A stretch of 64,000 bases of DNA from CADEDH01 sp041394285. GTDB lineage: Bacteria; Actinomycetota; Acidimicrobiia; Acidimicrobiales; SZUA-35. Under the pieces are notes generated by a model, which did no database searches, was not told where the DNA came from, and saw nothing but the letters and a program-made list of their open reading frames with translations. Location: NCBI GenBank assembly GCA_041394285.1, contig JAWKIL010000003.1, positions 248,001 through 312,000 of the forward strand. Direction: 5' to 3'. Positions 48,455 through 59,354 of the stretch are shown here, in pieces (the stretch's first letter is position 1; every line of letters starts with the position of its first letter). The translations under genes were made by a program, and so were the position numbers.

Positions 48455-48460
48455 TACCAT
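48455..48460 (+). promoter_or_regulatory. -10-like TACCAT, leaderless start of the S1-domain gene
   Basis: TACCAT ends six bases before the ATG at 48467, with no SD. Confidence 0.55.
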
Positions 48461-48466
48461 TGATCA

Positions 48467-49957
48467 ATGGCCCCTGGGGACAGTTCGCGGCCGCTTCCCC
48501 ACGGCGACGAGCCCGTCGCTGTGGACGGCACTCATCCGACGTCTATCGACGCGCCCGAACCGGCCGATCGTGAACCTGTGACCGCTGCCGATCCCGCCCT
48601 CGTTCTCGATCCGGAGCATGTTGCCGAGGGGGCTCCCGAGCCCGCCGTCGACCCGGCTCCCGACAGCGGCGGCCAGCCCGAACCGGTCGCCGAGGCCGTG
48701 GCTGAGCCGGTTCCGCCGTCTCCCGATCCGGAACCGGTTGCTGAGCCGGAGCCGGCTGCTGAGCCTGCGCCGGTTGCCGAGGCTGCGCCGGTTGTTGCTG
48801 AGGCTGCGCCGGTTGCTGAGCCAGCGCCGGCAGACGCGGCCGTGGCCGAAGCCGGAACCGAGCCGGCGGTGGCCGGGGCCGCCGGCCCGGCGCCTACCGA
48901 GGGGGCAGGGGAGGCGGAGGCCGCCGCGCCGCCCACGCCGGGGGCCAAGCCGGCCGCGCCGGCGGTCAAGATCGTGGAGGGCGTGGTCACCTCGGTGTCG
49001 GCCGAGGAGGTGGAGCTCACGCTCGACGACGGCCGCCCGGCCGTGATCAGCCGGCGCAACTTCGGTTCCGAAAACGAGGACCCCACCACCGTGCTGTCGG
49101 TGGGAGACCGGGCCTTCGGGGCCAAGCTCACCCGGGAGGACCCCAAGAAGCGGGTGGTGCTGTCACGGGCCTGGGCGCTCAAGCTCAAGGCGTGGGACGG
49201 GATCACCGAGGCCGCCGCCCAGAACCGGCCGGTCACGGCCCGGGTCGTGTCGGCCGGGGCCAAGGGCGTGGTGGTCGACGCCGGCGGCGTGCGGGGCTTC
49301 GTGCCCACCTCCCACCTGGCGCTGGAAGCGGTGCGGGACCTGTCGCCCTTCGTCGGCCAGTCGCTGGAGCTCAAGGTGCTGGAGGCCGATCCCATGCGGG
49401 AGCGGCTCGTGCTCAGCCGCCGGTCGCTCCTGTTGAAGGAGAGCCGGCGCAAGGCACAGGACATGCTGACCACGCTCCGCCCCGGAGACCGGGCCAAGGG
49501 CAAGGTCACGTCGATCACCGACTACGGCGCCTTCGTCGACATCGGCGGGGTGAACGGCCTGGTGCACCTGTCGGAGCTGTCGTGGCAGCGGGTCCGGCGG
49601 GCAGCCGACGTGGTGGCCCTGGGTGACGAGGTCGAGGTGGTGGTGCTCGACGTCAAGGCGAAGAAGCGCCGGATCAGCCTGTCGATGCGCCAGACCCGGC
49701 CCGATCCCCTGTCGGAGCTGACGGTGGGCGAGATCCGCCGGGGCCCGGTCACCCGTCTGGTCGACTTCGGGGCCTTCGTGGCCCTGGGCGACGTGGAGGG
49801 TCTGGTGCACCTGTCGGAGCTGGCCGAATACCGGGTGTCGACCCCCGACGAGGTGGTGGCCCCGGGTGACGAGGTGGGGGTCAAGATCCTCTCGGTCGAC
49901 ACCCGCCGCCGCCGCATCGAGCTGTCGATCCGCCAGGCGGCCGAGTTCGGCGGATGA
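48467..49957 (+). CDS. RpsA-like protein with four S1 RNA-binding domains and an acidic Pro/Ala tail
   Basis: 496 residues. The first 165 residues are Pro, Ala and Glu-rich repeats of the type PVAEPAPVAEAAP and are likely disordered. Four S1 domains follow near 166, 252, 343 and 423. The last two carry the canonical ITDYGAFVDIGGVNGLVHLS and LVDFGAFVALGDVEGLVHLS. It is shorter than a six-domain RpsA and probably is either the actinobacterial S1 homologue variant or a general RNA-binding factor. The start is supported by a leaderless -10 element. Confidence 0.85.
   Translation: MAPGDSSRPLPHGDEPVAVDGTHPTSIDAPEPADREPVTAADPALVLDPEHVAEGAPEPAVDPAPDSGGQPEPVAEAVAEPVPPSPDPEPVAEPEPAAEPAPVAEAAPVVAEAAPVAEPAPADAAVAEAGTEPAVAGAAGPAPTEGAGEAEAAAPPTPGAKPAAPAVKIVEGVVTSVSAEEVELTLDDGRPAVISRRNFGSENEDPTTVLSVGDRAFGAKLTREDPKKRVVLSRAWALKLKAWDGITEAAAQNRPVTARVVSAGAKGVVVDAGGVRGFVPTSHLALEAVRDLSPFVGQSLELKVLEADPMRERLVLSRRSLLLKESRRKAQDMLTTLRPGDRAKGKVTSITDYGAFVDIGGVNGLVHLSELSWQRVRRAADVVALGDEVEVVVLDVKAKKRRISLSMRQTRPDPLSELTVGEIRRGPVTRLVDFGAFVALGDVEGLVHLSELAEYRVSTPDEVVAPGDEVGVKILSVDTRRRRIELSIRQAAEFGG
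48730..48832 (+). repeat. Imperfect repeats of a GCCGGTTGCTGAG type unit
   Basis: Several near-copies encode the PVAE/APVAEA repeats in the low-complexity N-terminus of the S1 protein. T-containing codons (GTT, GCT) are unusually frequent against the strongly G/C-ending background. Confidence 0.7.
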
Positions 49958-49975
49958 GGTGAGAAGCTCGACCAC

Positions 49976-50542
49976 GTGATCGGCCGGCGGCGATGGCAGG
50001 CTGTAGCGGTGGACGGCTCCCCCGAACGAACCGCGACGCCCCTCGACGAGGGCGCGGCCGCCCTGGCCCGTTACGGCGAGGCCCTGACCGAGGCGGTGGA
50101 GGCCGCGCTCGGCCCCTGGATGGCCGCTGCCGTCGAGGCCCGCCTGCCGGCCGGGCTCGATCCGGGACAGCGGGCCGAGGTCGATCGGGCGCTGGCCGAC
50201 GCCGCCGGCCGGGCCGTGGCCGACGTGGGCGGCCGGCTCCGCCAGCTCCTGGCCCTCGACCTCGACGACCAGTGGACCAACCCGCTGTCGATCATCCGCC
50301 AGGCCGTCGCCTACCCCACCGCCGTGCTGGCCGCCGCCGGTGCCCCGCCGGTGGCCCGCGACGACACCGACGCCGCCCTCCACCCCGACGACGTCTACGG
50401 CCTGGTGCCCCTGGCCTTCGCCGACCTCGGCCCCGAGGTCCACGAGCGGGGCCTGGAATGGGGAGCGGCCAAGGCCCACGTCCACCTCACCCGCCGCCGG
50501 GCCGCCGACGCCGGCCCCGTCTCCGGCCGTCCCGGCCGGTAG
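49976..50542 (+). CDS. Hypothetical helical protein before glnD
   Basis: 188 residues, not recognised. It is mainly helical, with Ala/Glu-rich stretches and a conserved-looking core WTNPLSIIRQAVAYPTAVL near 95. Near 138 an acidic PDDVYGLVPLAFADLGPEVH segment follows. No membrane helix or metal site is visible. GTG 49976 is the likely start. glnD begins 17 bases after the stop and the S1-domain gene ends 18 bases before, so all three may be transcribed together. Confidence 0.75.
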   Translation: MIGRRRWQAVAVDGSPERTATPLDEGAAALARYGEALTEAVEAALGPWMAAAVEARLPAGLDPGQRAEVDRALADAAGRAVADVGGRLRQLLALDLDDQWTNPLSIIRQAVAYPTAVLAAAGAPPVARDDTDAALHPDDVYGLVPLAFADLGPEVHERGLEWGAAKAHVHLTRRRAADAGPVSGRPGR

Positions 50543-50559
50543 GGAGAGGAAGCGACCTC

Positions 50560-52884
50560 ATGGCCCGAGCCTCCGGCCCCCTCCTCGTCGCCCCCGACCT
50601 CCGGGGCACCGACTACACCCGAGCCCACAGCGACGCCACCGACCGCTGGTTCCGTGACGTGTTCCACCAGGCCCTGGGGGAGCCCACCGGCCTGGCCCTG
50701 ATGGCGGTGGGCGGCTACGGCCGGCGCGAGCTGTGCCCTTACAGCGACATCGACGTCATCCTCATCCACGACGAGCTCGACAACTACGCCGAGGTGGCCG
50801 AGGCCCTGTGGTACCCGGTGTGGGACCGGGGCCTCAAGATGGGCTACGCCGTGGTCACCGAGGAGCAGGCCCGGGCGCTGGCCGCCACCGAGCTGAATTG
50901 GGCCACCGCCTTCCTGGCCGGCCGCCACCTGGCCGGCGACCCCGAGCTGTCGGTGCGGTTCCGGCGCCTCACCACCGACGTGTGGGCCGAGCACGGCGAA
51001 CGCCTGCTGGGCGAGCTGGCCGATTCGGTGCACGTGCGCCACGAGCAGTACGGCGACGTCGCCTTCCACATCGAGCCGAACCTCAAGGAGGGCCGGGGCG
51101 GCCTGCGCGACGTCCACGCCCTGGGGTGGGCCAACCAGGTGCTGCCCGGGTTCGCCGACGACGTGCTGGAGGGCATGGGCGACGGGATCGGCGGCGGTAT
51201 CGACGCCGAGGCCGAGATCCTGCTCACGGCCCGGGTGGAGCTGCACCGTCTGGCCGGCCGGGCCGGCGACATGCTCAGCCTGGAGGCCCAGGAGGACGTG
51301 GCCCGGGTGCTGGGCGACCGCAACGGCAACGACCTGCTGAGCCGGGTGGCGCTGGCCGGTCGCCGCATCGCCTGGCGCAGCGACGAGGCCTGGTCGCGCT
51401 GGGAGCGGGCCAAGGGCCGGATCGTCTACAGCCCGCTCACCGCCGAGCCCATCTCCACCGAGTTCGGTCTGGTCAACGGCTACCTGGAGCTGAGTCGGCG
51501 GGTCGACGTGGCCAACGATCCGATGGTGCTGCTCCGCCTGGCCGCCACCTCGGCCCGGACCAAGCGCACGATCGGCCGGGCCAGCCTGGCCCGCCTGCGG
51601 GATCAGGGCCCGCCACTGCCCGAGCCGTGGCCGGCCGAGGCCCGCCAGCTGTTCGCCGGCATGCTCCTGGCCGGGCGCAACGCCATCTCCGTGATCGAGG
51701 ACCTCGATCAGTTCGGGCTCATGGCCCGCCTCCTGCCCGAATGGGAGCAGGTGCGGTGCCGCCCCCAGCGCAACGTGATGCACACCTACACGGTGGACCG
51801 GCACCTGTGCGAGGCGGCGGCCAACGCCGCCCGGCTGGCCCACCGGGTGGTCCGGCCCGACCTGCTGGTGGTGGGCGCCCTGCTCCACGACATCGGCAAG
51901 GGCTATCCCGGCGGCGACCACACCGAGGTCGGCATGGAGGTGATCCCCACCATCGCCTCCCGGATGGGCTATCCCGACGACGAGGTGGCCGTGCTGGTCG
52001 ATCTGTGCCGCCACCATCTCCTGCTGCCCGACTTCGCCACCCGGCGGGATCTGGCCGATCCGGGCACGATCGGGGCCGTGGCCGCCGCCGTCGACTCGGT
52101 CGAGTTCCTCGACCTCCTGGCCGCCCTCACCGAAGCCGACTCGATCGCCACCGGCCCCGCCACCTGGGGCTCGTGGAAGGCGGGCCTGCTGGCCGAGCTG
52201 GTGAAGCGCACCACCTTCGTGCTGGAGGGCGGCGCCCCCACCGAGGCCGCCGTGCCCGAGTTCCCCCCACCGGAGATCCTCGAGCTGATGGCCCGGGGCG
52301 AGACGCTGCTGCGGGGCGAGGGGTCGACCCTGGTGGTGGTCGCCCCCGACCGCCAGGCCCTGTTCTCCAACATCGCCGGCGTGCTGGCCATGAACGGCCT
52401 CGACGTGCTCGACGCCGTCGCCTTCTCCTCCGACGGGATGGCCACCTGCCGGTTCACGATGCAACCCCCCGCCACCGGCGTGGTCGACTGGGACAAGGTG
52501 GTGTCGTTGGCCGAGCGGGCCATCGAGGGGCGCCTGGCGCTGACGGCCCGGGTGCGGCAGCGGGCCCAGGCCTATGCCCGCTACCAGCGCCGGCTGGCCG
52601 CCGCCCCGCCCCGCCGTGACGTGGTGATCGACAACCAGGTGTCGGACGCCGCCACCGTGGTGGAGGTCCACGCCGGCGACACCGTGGGGTTGCTGTTCTG
52701 GATCACCCAGGCCCTGGCCGAGCTCCACCTCGACATCCGCCGGGCCAAGATCCAGACCTTCGGTCCCCAGGCCGTCGACAGCTTCTACCTGAACGATGCC
52801 GACGGACGGAAGCTGTCCGACCCCGATCTGCTGAACGAGCTGGCCCTGGCCATCCGGTCCGCTGTGGGTCAGGATTCCCCCTGA
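50560..52884 (+). CDS. glnD: Bifunctional uridylyltransferase/uridylyl-removing enzyme GlnD
   Basis: 774 residues. The nucleotidyltransferase motif MAVGGYGRRELCPYSDIDVI lies near 48. The middle has FHIEPNLKEGRGGLRDVHAL. The HD hydrolase domain has GALLHDIGKGYPGGDHTEVG near 443, and two C-terminal ACT domains (VVAPDRQALFSNIAGVLAMN; VHAGDTVGLLFWITQALAEL) bind glutamine. It modifies and demodifies the PII protein in response to nitrogen status; in some actinobacteria it adenylylates instead. glnB and amtB are not in the window. ATG 50560 follows GAGAGGAAG. Confidence 0.95.
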   Translation: MARASGPLLVAPDLRGTDYTRAHSDATDRWFRDVFHQALGEPTGLALMAVGGYGRRELCPYSDIDVILIHDELDNYAEVAEALWYPVWDRGLKMGYAVVTEEQARALAATELNWATAFLAGRHLAGDPELSVRFRRLTTDVWAEHGERLLGELADSVHVRHEQYGDVAFHIEPNLKEGRGGLRDVHALGWANQVLPGFADDVLEGMGDGIGGGIDAEAEILLTARVELHRLAGRAGDMLSLEAQEDVARVLGDRNGNDLLSRVALAGRRIAWRSDEAWSRWERAKGRIVYSPLTAEPISTEFGLVNGYLELSRRVDVANDPMVLLRLAATSARTKRTIGRASLARLRDQGPPLPEPWPAEARQLFAGMLLAGRNAISVIEDLDQFGLMARLLPEWEQVRCRPQRNVMHTYTVDRHLCEAAANAARLAHRVVRPDLLVVGALLHDIGKGYPGGDHTEVGMEVIPTIASRMGYPDDEVAVLVDLCRHHLLLPDFATRRDLADPGTIGAVAAAVDSVEFLDLLAALTEADSIATGPATWGSWKAGLLAELVKRTTFVLEGGAPTEAAVPEFPPPEILELMARGETLLRGEGSTLVVVAPDRQALFSNIAGVLAMNGLDVLDAVAFSSDGMATCRFTMQPPATGVVDWDKVVSLAERAIEGRLALTARVRQRAQAYARYQRRLAAAPPRRDVVIDNQVSDAATVVEVHAGDTVGLLFWITQALAELHLDIRRAKIQTFGPQAVDSFYLNDADGRKLSDPDLLNELALAIRSAVGQDSP

Positions 52885-52903
52885 GAGTTGTGAGGAGCAG
52901 CCC

Positions 52904-53629
52904 GTGAGCGCCAGTGCCGACGACGATCGACGACGACCCACCGCGTCACCCGACGACCTGCTGCGCTGGGCCGAAGCCCTGGCCGGTGTGGCCCGCACCG
53001 GGCTCGGGTTCACCACCAACCCCTACGAGATGGAGCGGTTCGACGAGATCCTCCACATCGCCGCCGACATCCGGGCCGCGGCCGACGAGGCCCACGGGCC
53101 GGGTGGTGAGCACCGCTCCCCGGAGGAGGTCCGGGCCGAGTGGTTGCGGGCGGTGGGGTCGGGGGTCCCGGGCTACGTGACGCCCAAGGTGGCGATCGGG
53201 GCGGTGGTGGGCGACGACCAGGGGCGGCTCCTGCTGATCCAGCGGTCCGACTCCGGCACCTGGCTGTACCCCACGGGGTGGGCCGACGTCGGCTACTCGC
53301 CGGCCGAGGTGGCGGTGAAGGAGGTGCTGGAGGAGACCGGCATCCGGTGCGAGATCGTGCGGCCGCTGGCCATCATCGACGGGCTCCGCCGGGGGTACAG
53401 CCGCATCCCGCTGTACAGCCTGGTGTTCCACTGCCGAGCCGTCGGGGGCGAGCTGGCCCCCCACCCCCAGGAGTGCCTCGACGCCGGCTGGTTCGCCCAG
53501 CACGAGCTGCCGGCGCCCCTGGCCAGCGGCGACCAGTGGATAGACCACGCCTTCTCCGCCCTGGCCGGCGACGACACCAGCGTGATGTTCGACCTTCCCC
53601 GTTCCCCGGTGTGGCGGGTCAACGACTGA
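52904..53629 (+). CDS. Nudix hydrolase with N-terminal helical domain
   Basis: 241 residues. Residues 15-75 form a helical NUDIX-N domain (LLRWAEALAGVARTGLGFTT). The Nudix box reads GWADVGYSPAEVAVKEVLEE-TG with the catalytic REx2EE changed to KEVLEE (Arg to Lys). IQRSDSGTWLYPTG and GLRRGYSRIPLYSLVFHC are typical of the ADP-ribose-type subgroup. The substrate is unknown. GTG 52904 begins 19 bases after glnD. It converges on the PAC2 gene. Confidence 0.9.
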   Translation: MSASADDDRRRPTASPDDLLRWAEALAGVARTGLGFTTNPYEMERFDEILHIAADIRAAADEAHGPGGEHRSPEEVRAEWLRAVGSGVPGYVTPKVAIGAVVGDDQGRLLLIQRSDSGTWLYPTGWADVGYSPAEVAVKEVLEETGIRCEIVRPLAIIDGLRRGYSRIPLYSLVFHCRAVGGELAPHPQECLDAGWFAQHELPAPLASGDQWIDHAFSALAGDDTSVMFDLPRSPVWRVND

Positions 53630-53655
53630 CGGTCGGCGCCGTCTTCGGGCTCCCC

Positions 53656-53672
53656 GAACCGGCCCGCGGTTC
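53656..53672. terminator. Stem GAACCG/CGGTTC between converging genes
   Basis: A 6-bp stem with a 5-base loop lies between the Nudix and PAC2 stop codons. Modest stability and no T-run. Confidence 0.35.
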
Positions 53673-53690
53673 CGGCGATGGGGACGGCGG

Positions 53691-54527
53691 TCAGCGGTCC
53701 CGCAGGTACTGCTCCAGCTCCTCGATCAGGGAGGCGCCGTCTTCGGGCATCAGGCTGTCGTAGGCCGCTTCGAGCTGGGCCACGTAGTCCCGGGTCTCGT
53801 CGTTGTCGTCGACCAGCTCCGAGATCTGGCGCTCGTAGGCGGCGGCCCCGATCTCCAGGGCCGTGGTGGGGATCGTCAGCTCCAGCAGCTGGGCCACCCG
53901 TTCCACCAGGGCCAGGGCCGCCTTGGGCGACGTGGCGTGGGGAACGTACTGGGGCACGGTGCCCCACAGCGACAGCGACGGCGTGCCGTGGGTCCGCAGG
54001 GCGTCGTGCAGCACGCCGATGATGCCGGTGGGGCCTTCGTAGGTGGACGGCTCCAGATCGAGCTTCTCGTTCAGCTCGGGGTCGTAGCCCGAGCTGTAGA
54101 CCCGGGCCGGGCGGGAGTGGACCACGTCGGCGATGAGGGCGCCGAGCGAGATCACCAGCTCCACGTCGAACTCGTCGATCAGCGCCAGGATCTGCTGGGT
54201 GAAGGTGCGCCATTGGAGCTGGGGTTCGATGCCCACCAGCACGAGCAGGTCATGGGTGGACGTGGGGATCTGCACGGCGGCGATCTCGTTGGCCGGCCAG
54301 TCGATGTGGCGCTCGGTGCCTTCGAGGCGGACGTAGGGGCGGGTGGACGTGAAGTCGTAGAACGGCTCGGAGTCGATACCGCCGATCACCTCACCTCCCA
54401 ACCGGTCTCGCACGTGGCGGGCAGCGGTGGTGGCGGCATCACCGGCATCACCCCAACCCTCGAACGCGGCGATCAGAATGGGGCTGCGTAGCTCGGGTCG
54501 CTGGGCACTCCATTGGATGTGATCCAC
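53691..54527 (-). CDS. PAC2-family protein (proteasome assembly chaperone-like)
   Basis: 278 residues. The opening PILIAAFEGWGDAGDAATTA is the PAC2 signature. WPANEIAAVQIPTSTHDLLV, LISLGALIADVVHSRPARVY and GPTGIIGVLHDALRTHGTPS follow, ending in a helical acidic tail (about 225-278). The family resembles eukaryotic PAC2 and is widespread in proteasome-bearing actinobacteria; its bacterial role is unsettled. The GTG at 54527 lies six bases after TAACGT, giving a leaderless start. It is divergent from the GNAT gene. Confidence 0.9.
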   Translation of the reverse strand: MDHIQWSAQRPELRSPILIAAFEGWGDAGDAATTAARHVRDRLGGEVIGGIDSEPFYDFTSTRPYVRLEGTERHIDWPANEIAAVQIPTSTHDLLVLVGIEPQLQWRTFTQQILALIDEFDVELVISLGALIADVVHSRPARVYSSGYDPELNEKLDLEPSTYEGPTGIIGVLHDALRTHGTPSLSLWGTVPQYVPHATSPKAALALVERVAQLLELTIPTTALEIGAAAYERQISELVDDNDETRDYVAQLEAAYDSLMPEDGASLIEELEQYLRDR

Positions 54528-54533
54528 GTCTCT

Positions 54534-54539
54534 ACGTTA
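54534..54539 (-). promoter_or_regulatory. -10-like TAACGT, leaderless PAC2 start
   Basis: On the minus strand TAACGT ends six bases before the GTG at 54527. Confidence 0.5.
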
Positions 54540-54643
54540 GCGCTGCGGTCTCGGGCGGGCCCGGTCGGCGGGAAACGGAACCGGGACGTCAACGGGAAGC
54601 ACTGTTCACCGGAACGGCCACGATCACGCTCCATACTGACCGG

Positions 54644-55069
54644 GTGAAGATCTACGAGGTGACCGAGGTGACGGACGAGCTCGTCGACGCGTTCGCCCGC
54701 CTCATCCCGCAGCTGTCGTCGTCGAACCCGCCACCCGACCGGGAGTTCCTCGGCCGGATCGTCGCCTCCGACGCCTCGATCCTGCTCGCAGCGGTCGACG
54801 AGGGCGTGATCCTCGGCAGCCTGACCCTGGTGGTGTTCCCCATTCCCACCGGCATCCGGGCCTGGATCGAGGACGTGGTGGTGGACTCGGCCGCCCGGGG
54901 CAAGGGTGTGGGCGGCGCGCTGAACAAGCATGCGCTGGAGCTGGCGGCCGAGCTGGGCGCCACCACGGTGGACCTCACGTCGCGCCCCAGCCGGGAAGCG
55001 GCCAATCGCCTGTACCAGGATCTCGGGTTCGAGCGCCGGGAGACCAACGTCTACCGCTACCAGCTCTGA
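54644..55069 (+). CDS. GNAT-family N-acetyltransferase
   Basis: 141 residues, one GNAT domain. IEDVVVDSAARGKGVGGALN is the acetyl-CoA motif (Arg-x2-Gly-x-Gly/Ala). VDLTSRPSREAANRLYQDLG and FERRETNVYRYQL close the fold. The acceptor substrate is unknown. GTG 54644 starts it, with CATACT at 54632-54637 as a possible -10. An MFS transporter frame begins immediately after, and the two probably form one transcript, as with drug-modifying and efflux pairs; that link is inference. Confidence 0.9.
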   Translation: MKIYEVTEVTDELVDAFARLIPQLSSSNPPPDREFLGRIVASDASILLAAVDEGVILGSLTLVVFPIPTGIRAWIEDVVVDSAARGKGVGGALNKHALELAAELGATTVDLTSRPSREAANRLYQDLGFERRETNVYRYQL

Positions 55070-55157
55070 GTCGCCCGGCCCGGCGCCGTACGTCGCCCGG
55101 ATCGGGCGGCGCTACCTTGCGCTGACCGCGCTGCGCTGGTTTCCCACCGGGCTGACG

Positions 55158-56387
55158 GTGCCGGTGCTGGTGCTGCTCCTCACCCGGCGCGGCCTGTCGC
55201 TGGGGTCCGTGGGGGCCGTGCTCGCCCTCTACGGGGTGACGGCCGCCGGGCTCGAAGTGCCCACCGGCGGGTTGGCCGACACCGTCGGCCGCCGGCCGGT
55301 GCTGGTGGCATCGGGTGTGCTCAGCGCGCTCGGCACCCTCGGGTTGGCCGTGGCGTCGGGTGGGGCGGAGATCGCAACGGCACTGGTGGTGCTGGGCGCG
55401 GCCCGGGCCCTCGACTCGGGCCCCCTCCAGGCGTGGTTCGTCGACGCTGTCCAGGCGGTCGACCCCGAGGCCGACCTCAAGCCCGGCCTGTCCCGGGCCG
55501 GCGCCGCCTCGGCCGCCGCCCTGGGCGGAGGCTCGCTGGCCGGCGGTTGGCTGGCGTCGGTGGCGCCCGGCGGATCGGCGGGCGGCGGGCGCCTGGTCGA
55601 CCTGTCGCTCCCGTTCCTGGTGGCGGCCGGGCTCACCGTCCTCTACGGCGTCGCCGTGGCCCTCCTCGTCCACGACGCCCCGGCCGGCCACCCCGGGGCG
55701 GCGGCCGCCGCCGGTGGCGTGGCGGGCGGGACGGACGTGGAGGGACCGACGGGCCGGGATCTCGTGGCCCACAGTGCCGCCGGTGGGGTGGTGGGCGGAA
55801 CGACGGGGTTGGGGCCCACGATGGCGGCGGCCCTCCGGCTGACCTGGGGACGGGGGGAGCTGCGCCGGGTGCTGGCGGTCGGGGCGGGCCTGGGGCTGGC
55901 CCTGGCCGGCATCGAGCTGCTGGCACCGCCGGCGTTCGCCCGGCTACTGGGCGGCCCGTCGGCCGCCGCCGGACCCTACGCCGCCCTCGTGACCGCCGGG
56001 TTCGGGGCCACGGCGGTGGGTTCGGCCCTGGTGCCGGCGGCGGCCCGGGCCGCCCGGACGTCGCAGCGGGCGCTGCGGGCGTCGCTGCTCGCAGCCGGCC
56101 TGGCCGCGCTCGGCGTCGGGATCGGGCGGACGGCACCGGCGGCGGTCGCCTTCGTCGCCTTCTACCTGGCGGTCGGAGCCGTGACCCCCCTGCTCGACGA
56201 GGCGACCCACCGGGCCGTCGCCGCCTCGGAACGGGCCACGGTGCTGTCGGTCCGGTCGTCGGCGTTCCAGGTCGGCGGTCTGACCGCCAGCCTCGGGGTC
56301 GGCGCCCTGGCCTCGGCCGCCGGAACGGCCGCCGGCCTGGCCGCCCTCGCCGTCGGCGCCGTGCTGGCCGCCGTCGTCGCCCCCTGA
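55158..56387 (+). CDS. MFS transporter, N-terminus uncertain
   Basis: At least 409 residues with 11-12 hydrophobic segments. GLEVPTGGLADTVGRRPVLV is MFS motif A, and AARALDSGPLQAWFVDAV is typical of the drug-efflux MFS group. Coding-like sequence clearly extends upstream to about 55080 and includes the first helix (YLALTALRWFPTGLTV). Yet no ATG, GTG or TTG occurs in frame between 54930 and the GTG at 55158. The true start may be a rare codon such as CTG 55122, or depend on coupling to the GNAT stop at 55069. Starting at 55158 would lose part of helix 1. Confidence 0.82.
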   Translation: MPVLVLLLTRRGLSLGSVGAVLALYGVTAAGLEVPTGGLADTVGRRPVLVASGVLSALGTLGLAVASGGAEIATALVVLGAARALDSGPLQAWFVDAVQAVDPEADLKPGLSRAGAASAAALGGGSLAGGWLASVAPGGSAGGGRLVDLSLPFLVAAGLTVLYGVAVALLVHDAPAGHPGAAAAAGGVAGGTDVEGPTGRDLVAHSAAGGVVGGTTGLGPTMAAALRLTWGRGELRRVLAVGAGLGLALAGIELLAPPAFARLLGGPSAAAGPYAALVTAGFGATAVGSALVPAAARAARTSQRALRASLLAAGLAALGVGIGRTAPAAVAFVAFYLAVGAVTPLLDEATHRAVAASERATVLSVRSSAFQVGGLTASLGVGALASAAGTAAGLAALAVGAVLAAVVAP

Positions 56388-56564
56388 TCTGCCGTGCGAC
56401 GGGGGCGGGGCCGGGTACTACTGTGGCATCAGGCACCAGCGCACAGGACGTACGGCCCTTGGTAGGCAGCGTCGCTGGAGGGCACCGTGGGTAGGTACGA
56501 CTGGCGGCCAGGAGCGCCCACCGCGCCCCCGACACCACGACCCGGCCGAAAGGGACCGACCACC

Positions 56565-59285
<2,721 letters not shown>

Positions 59286-59305
59286 GCCCCCTCCCCGTTC
59301 TGTTG

Positions 59306-59333
59306 CCCCGGCCCGTCACCGGTGACGGCCGGG
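59306..59333. terminator. Long stem-loop between ppdK and the sugar dehydrogenase gene
   Basis: CCCCGGC and GCCGGGG flank the palindrome GTCACCGGTGAC, giving a stem of about 12 pairs with one bulge. It lies between converging genes and may end both transcripts. Confidence 0.6.
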
Positions 59334-59354
59334 GGCATCAGATCGAGCGGGTGG

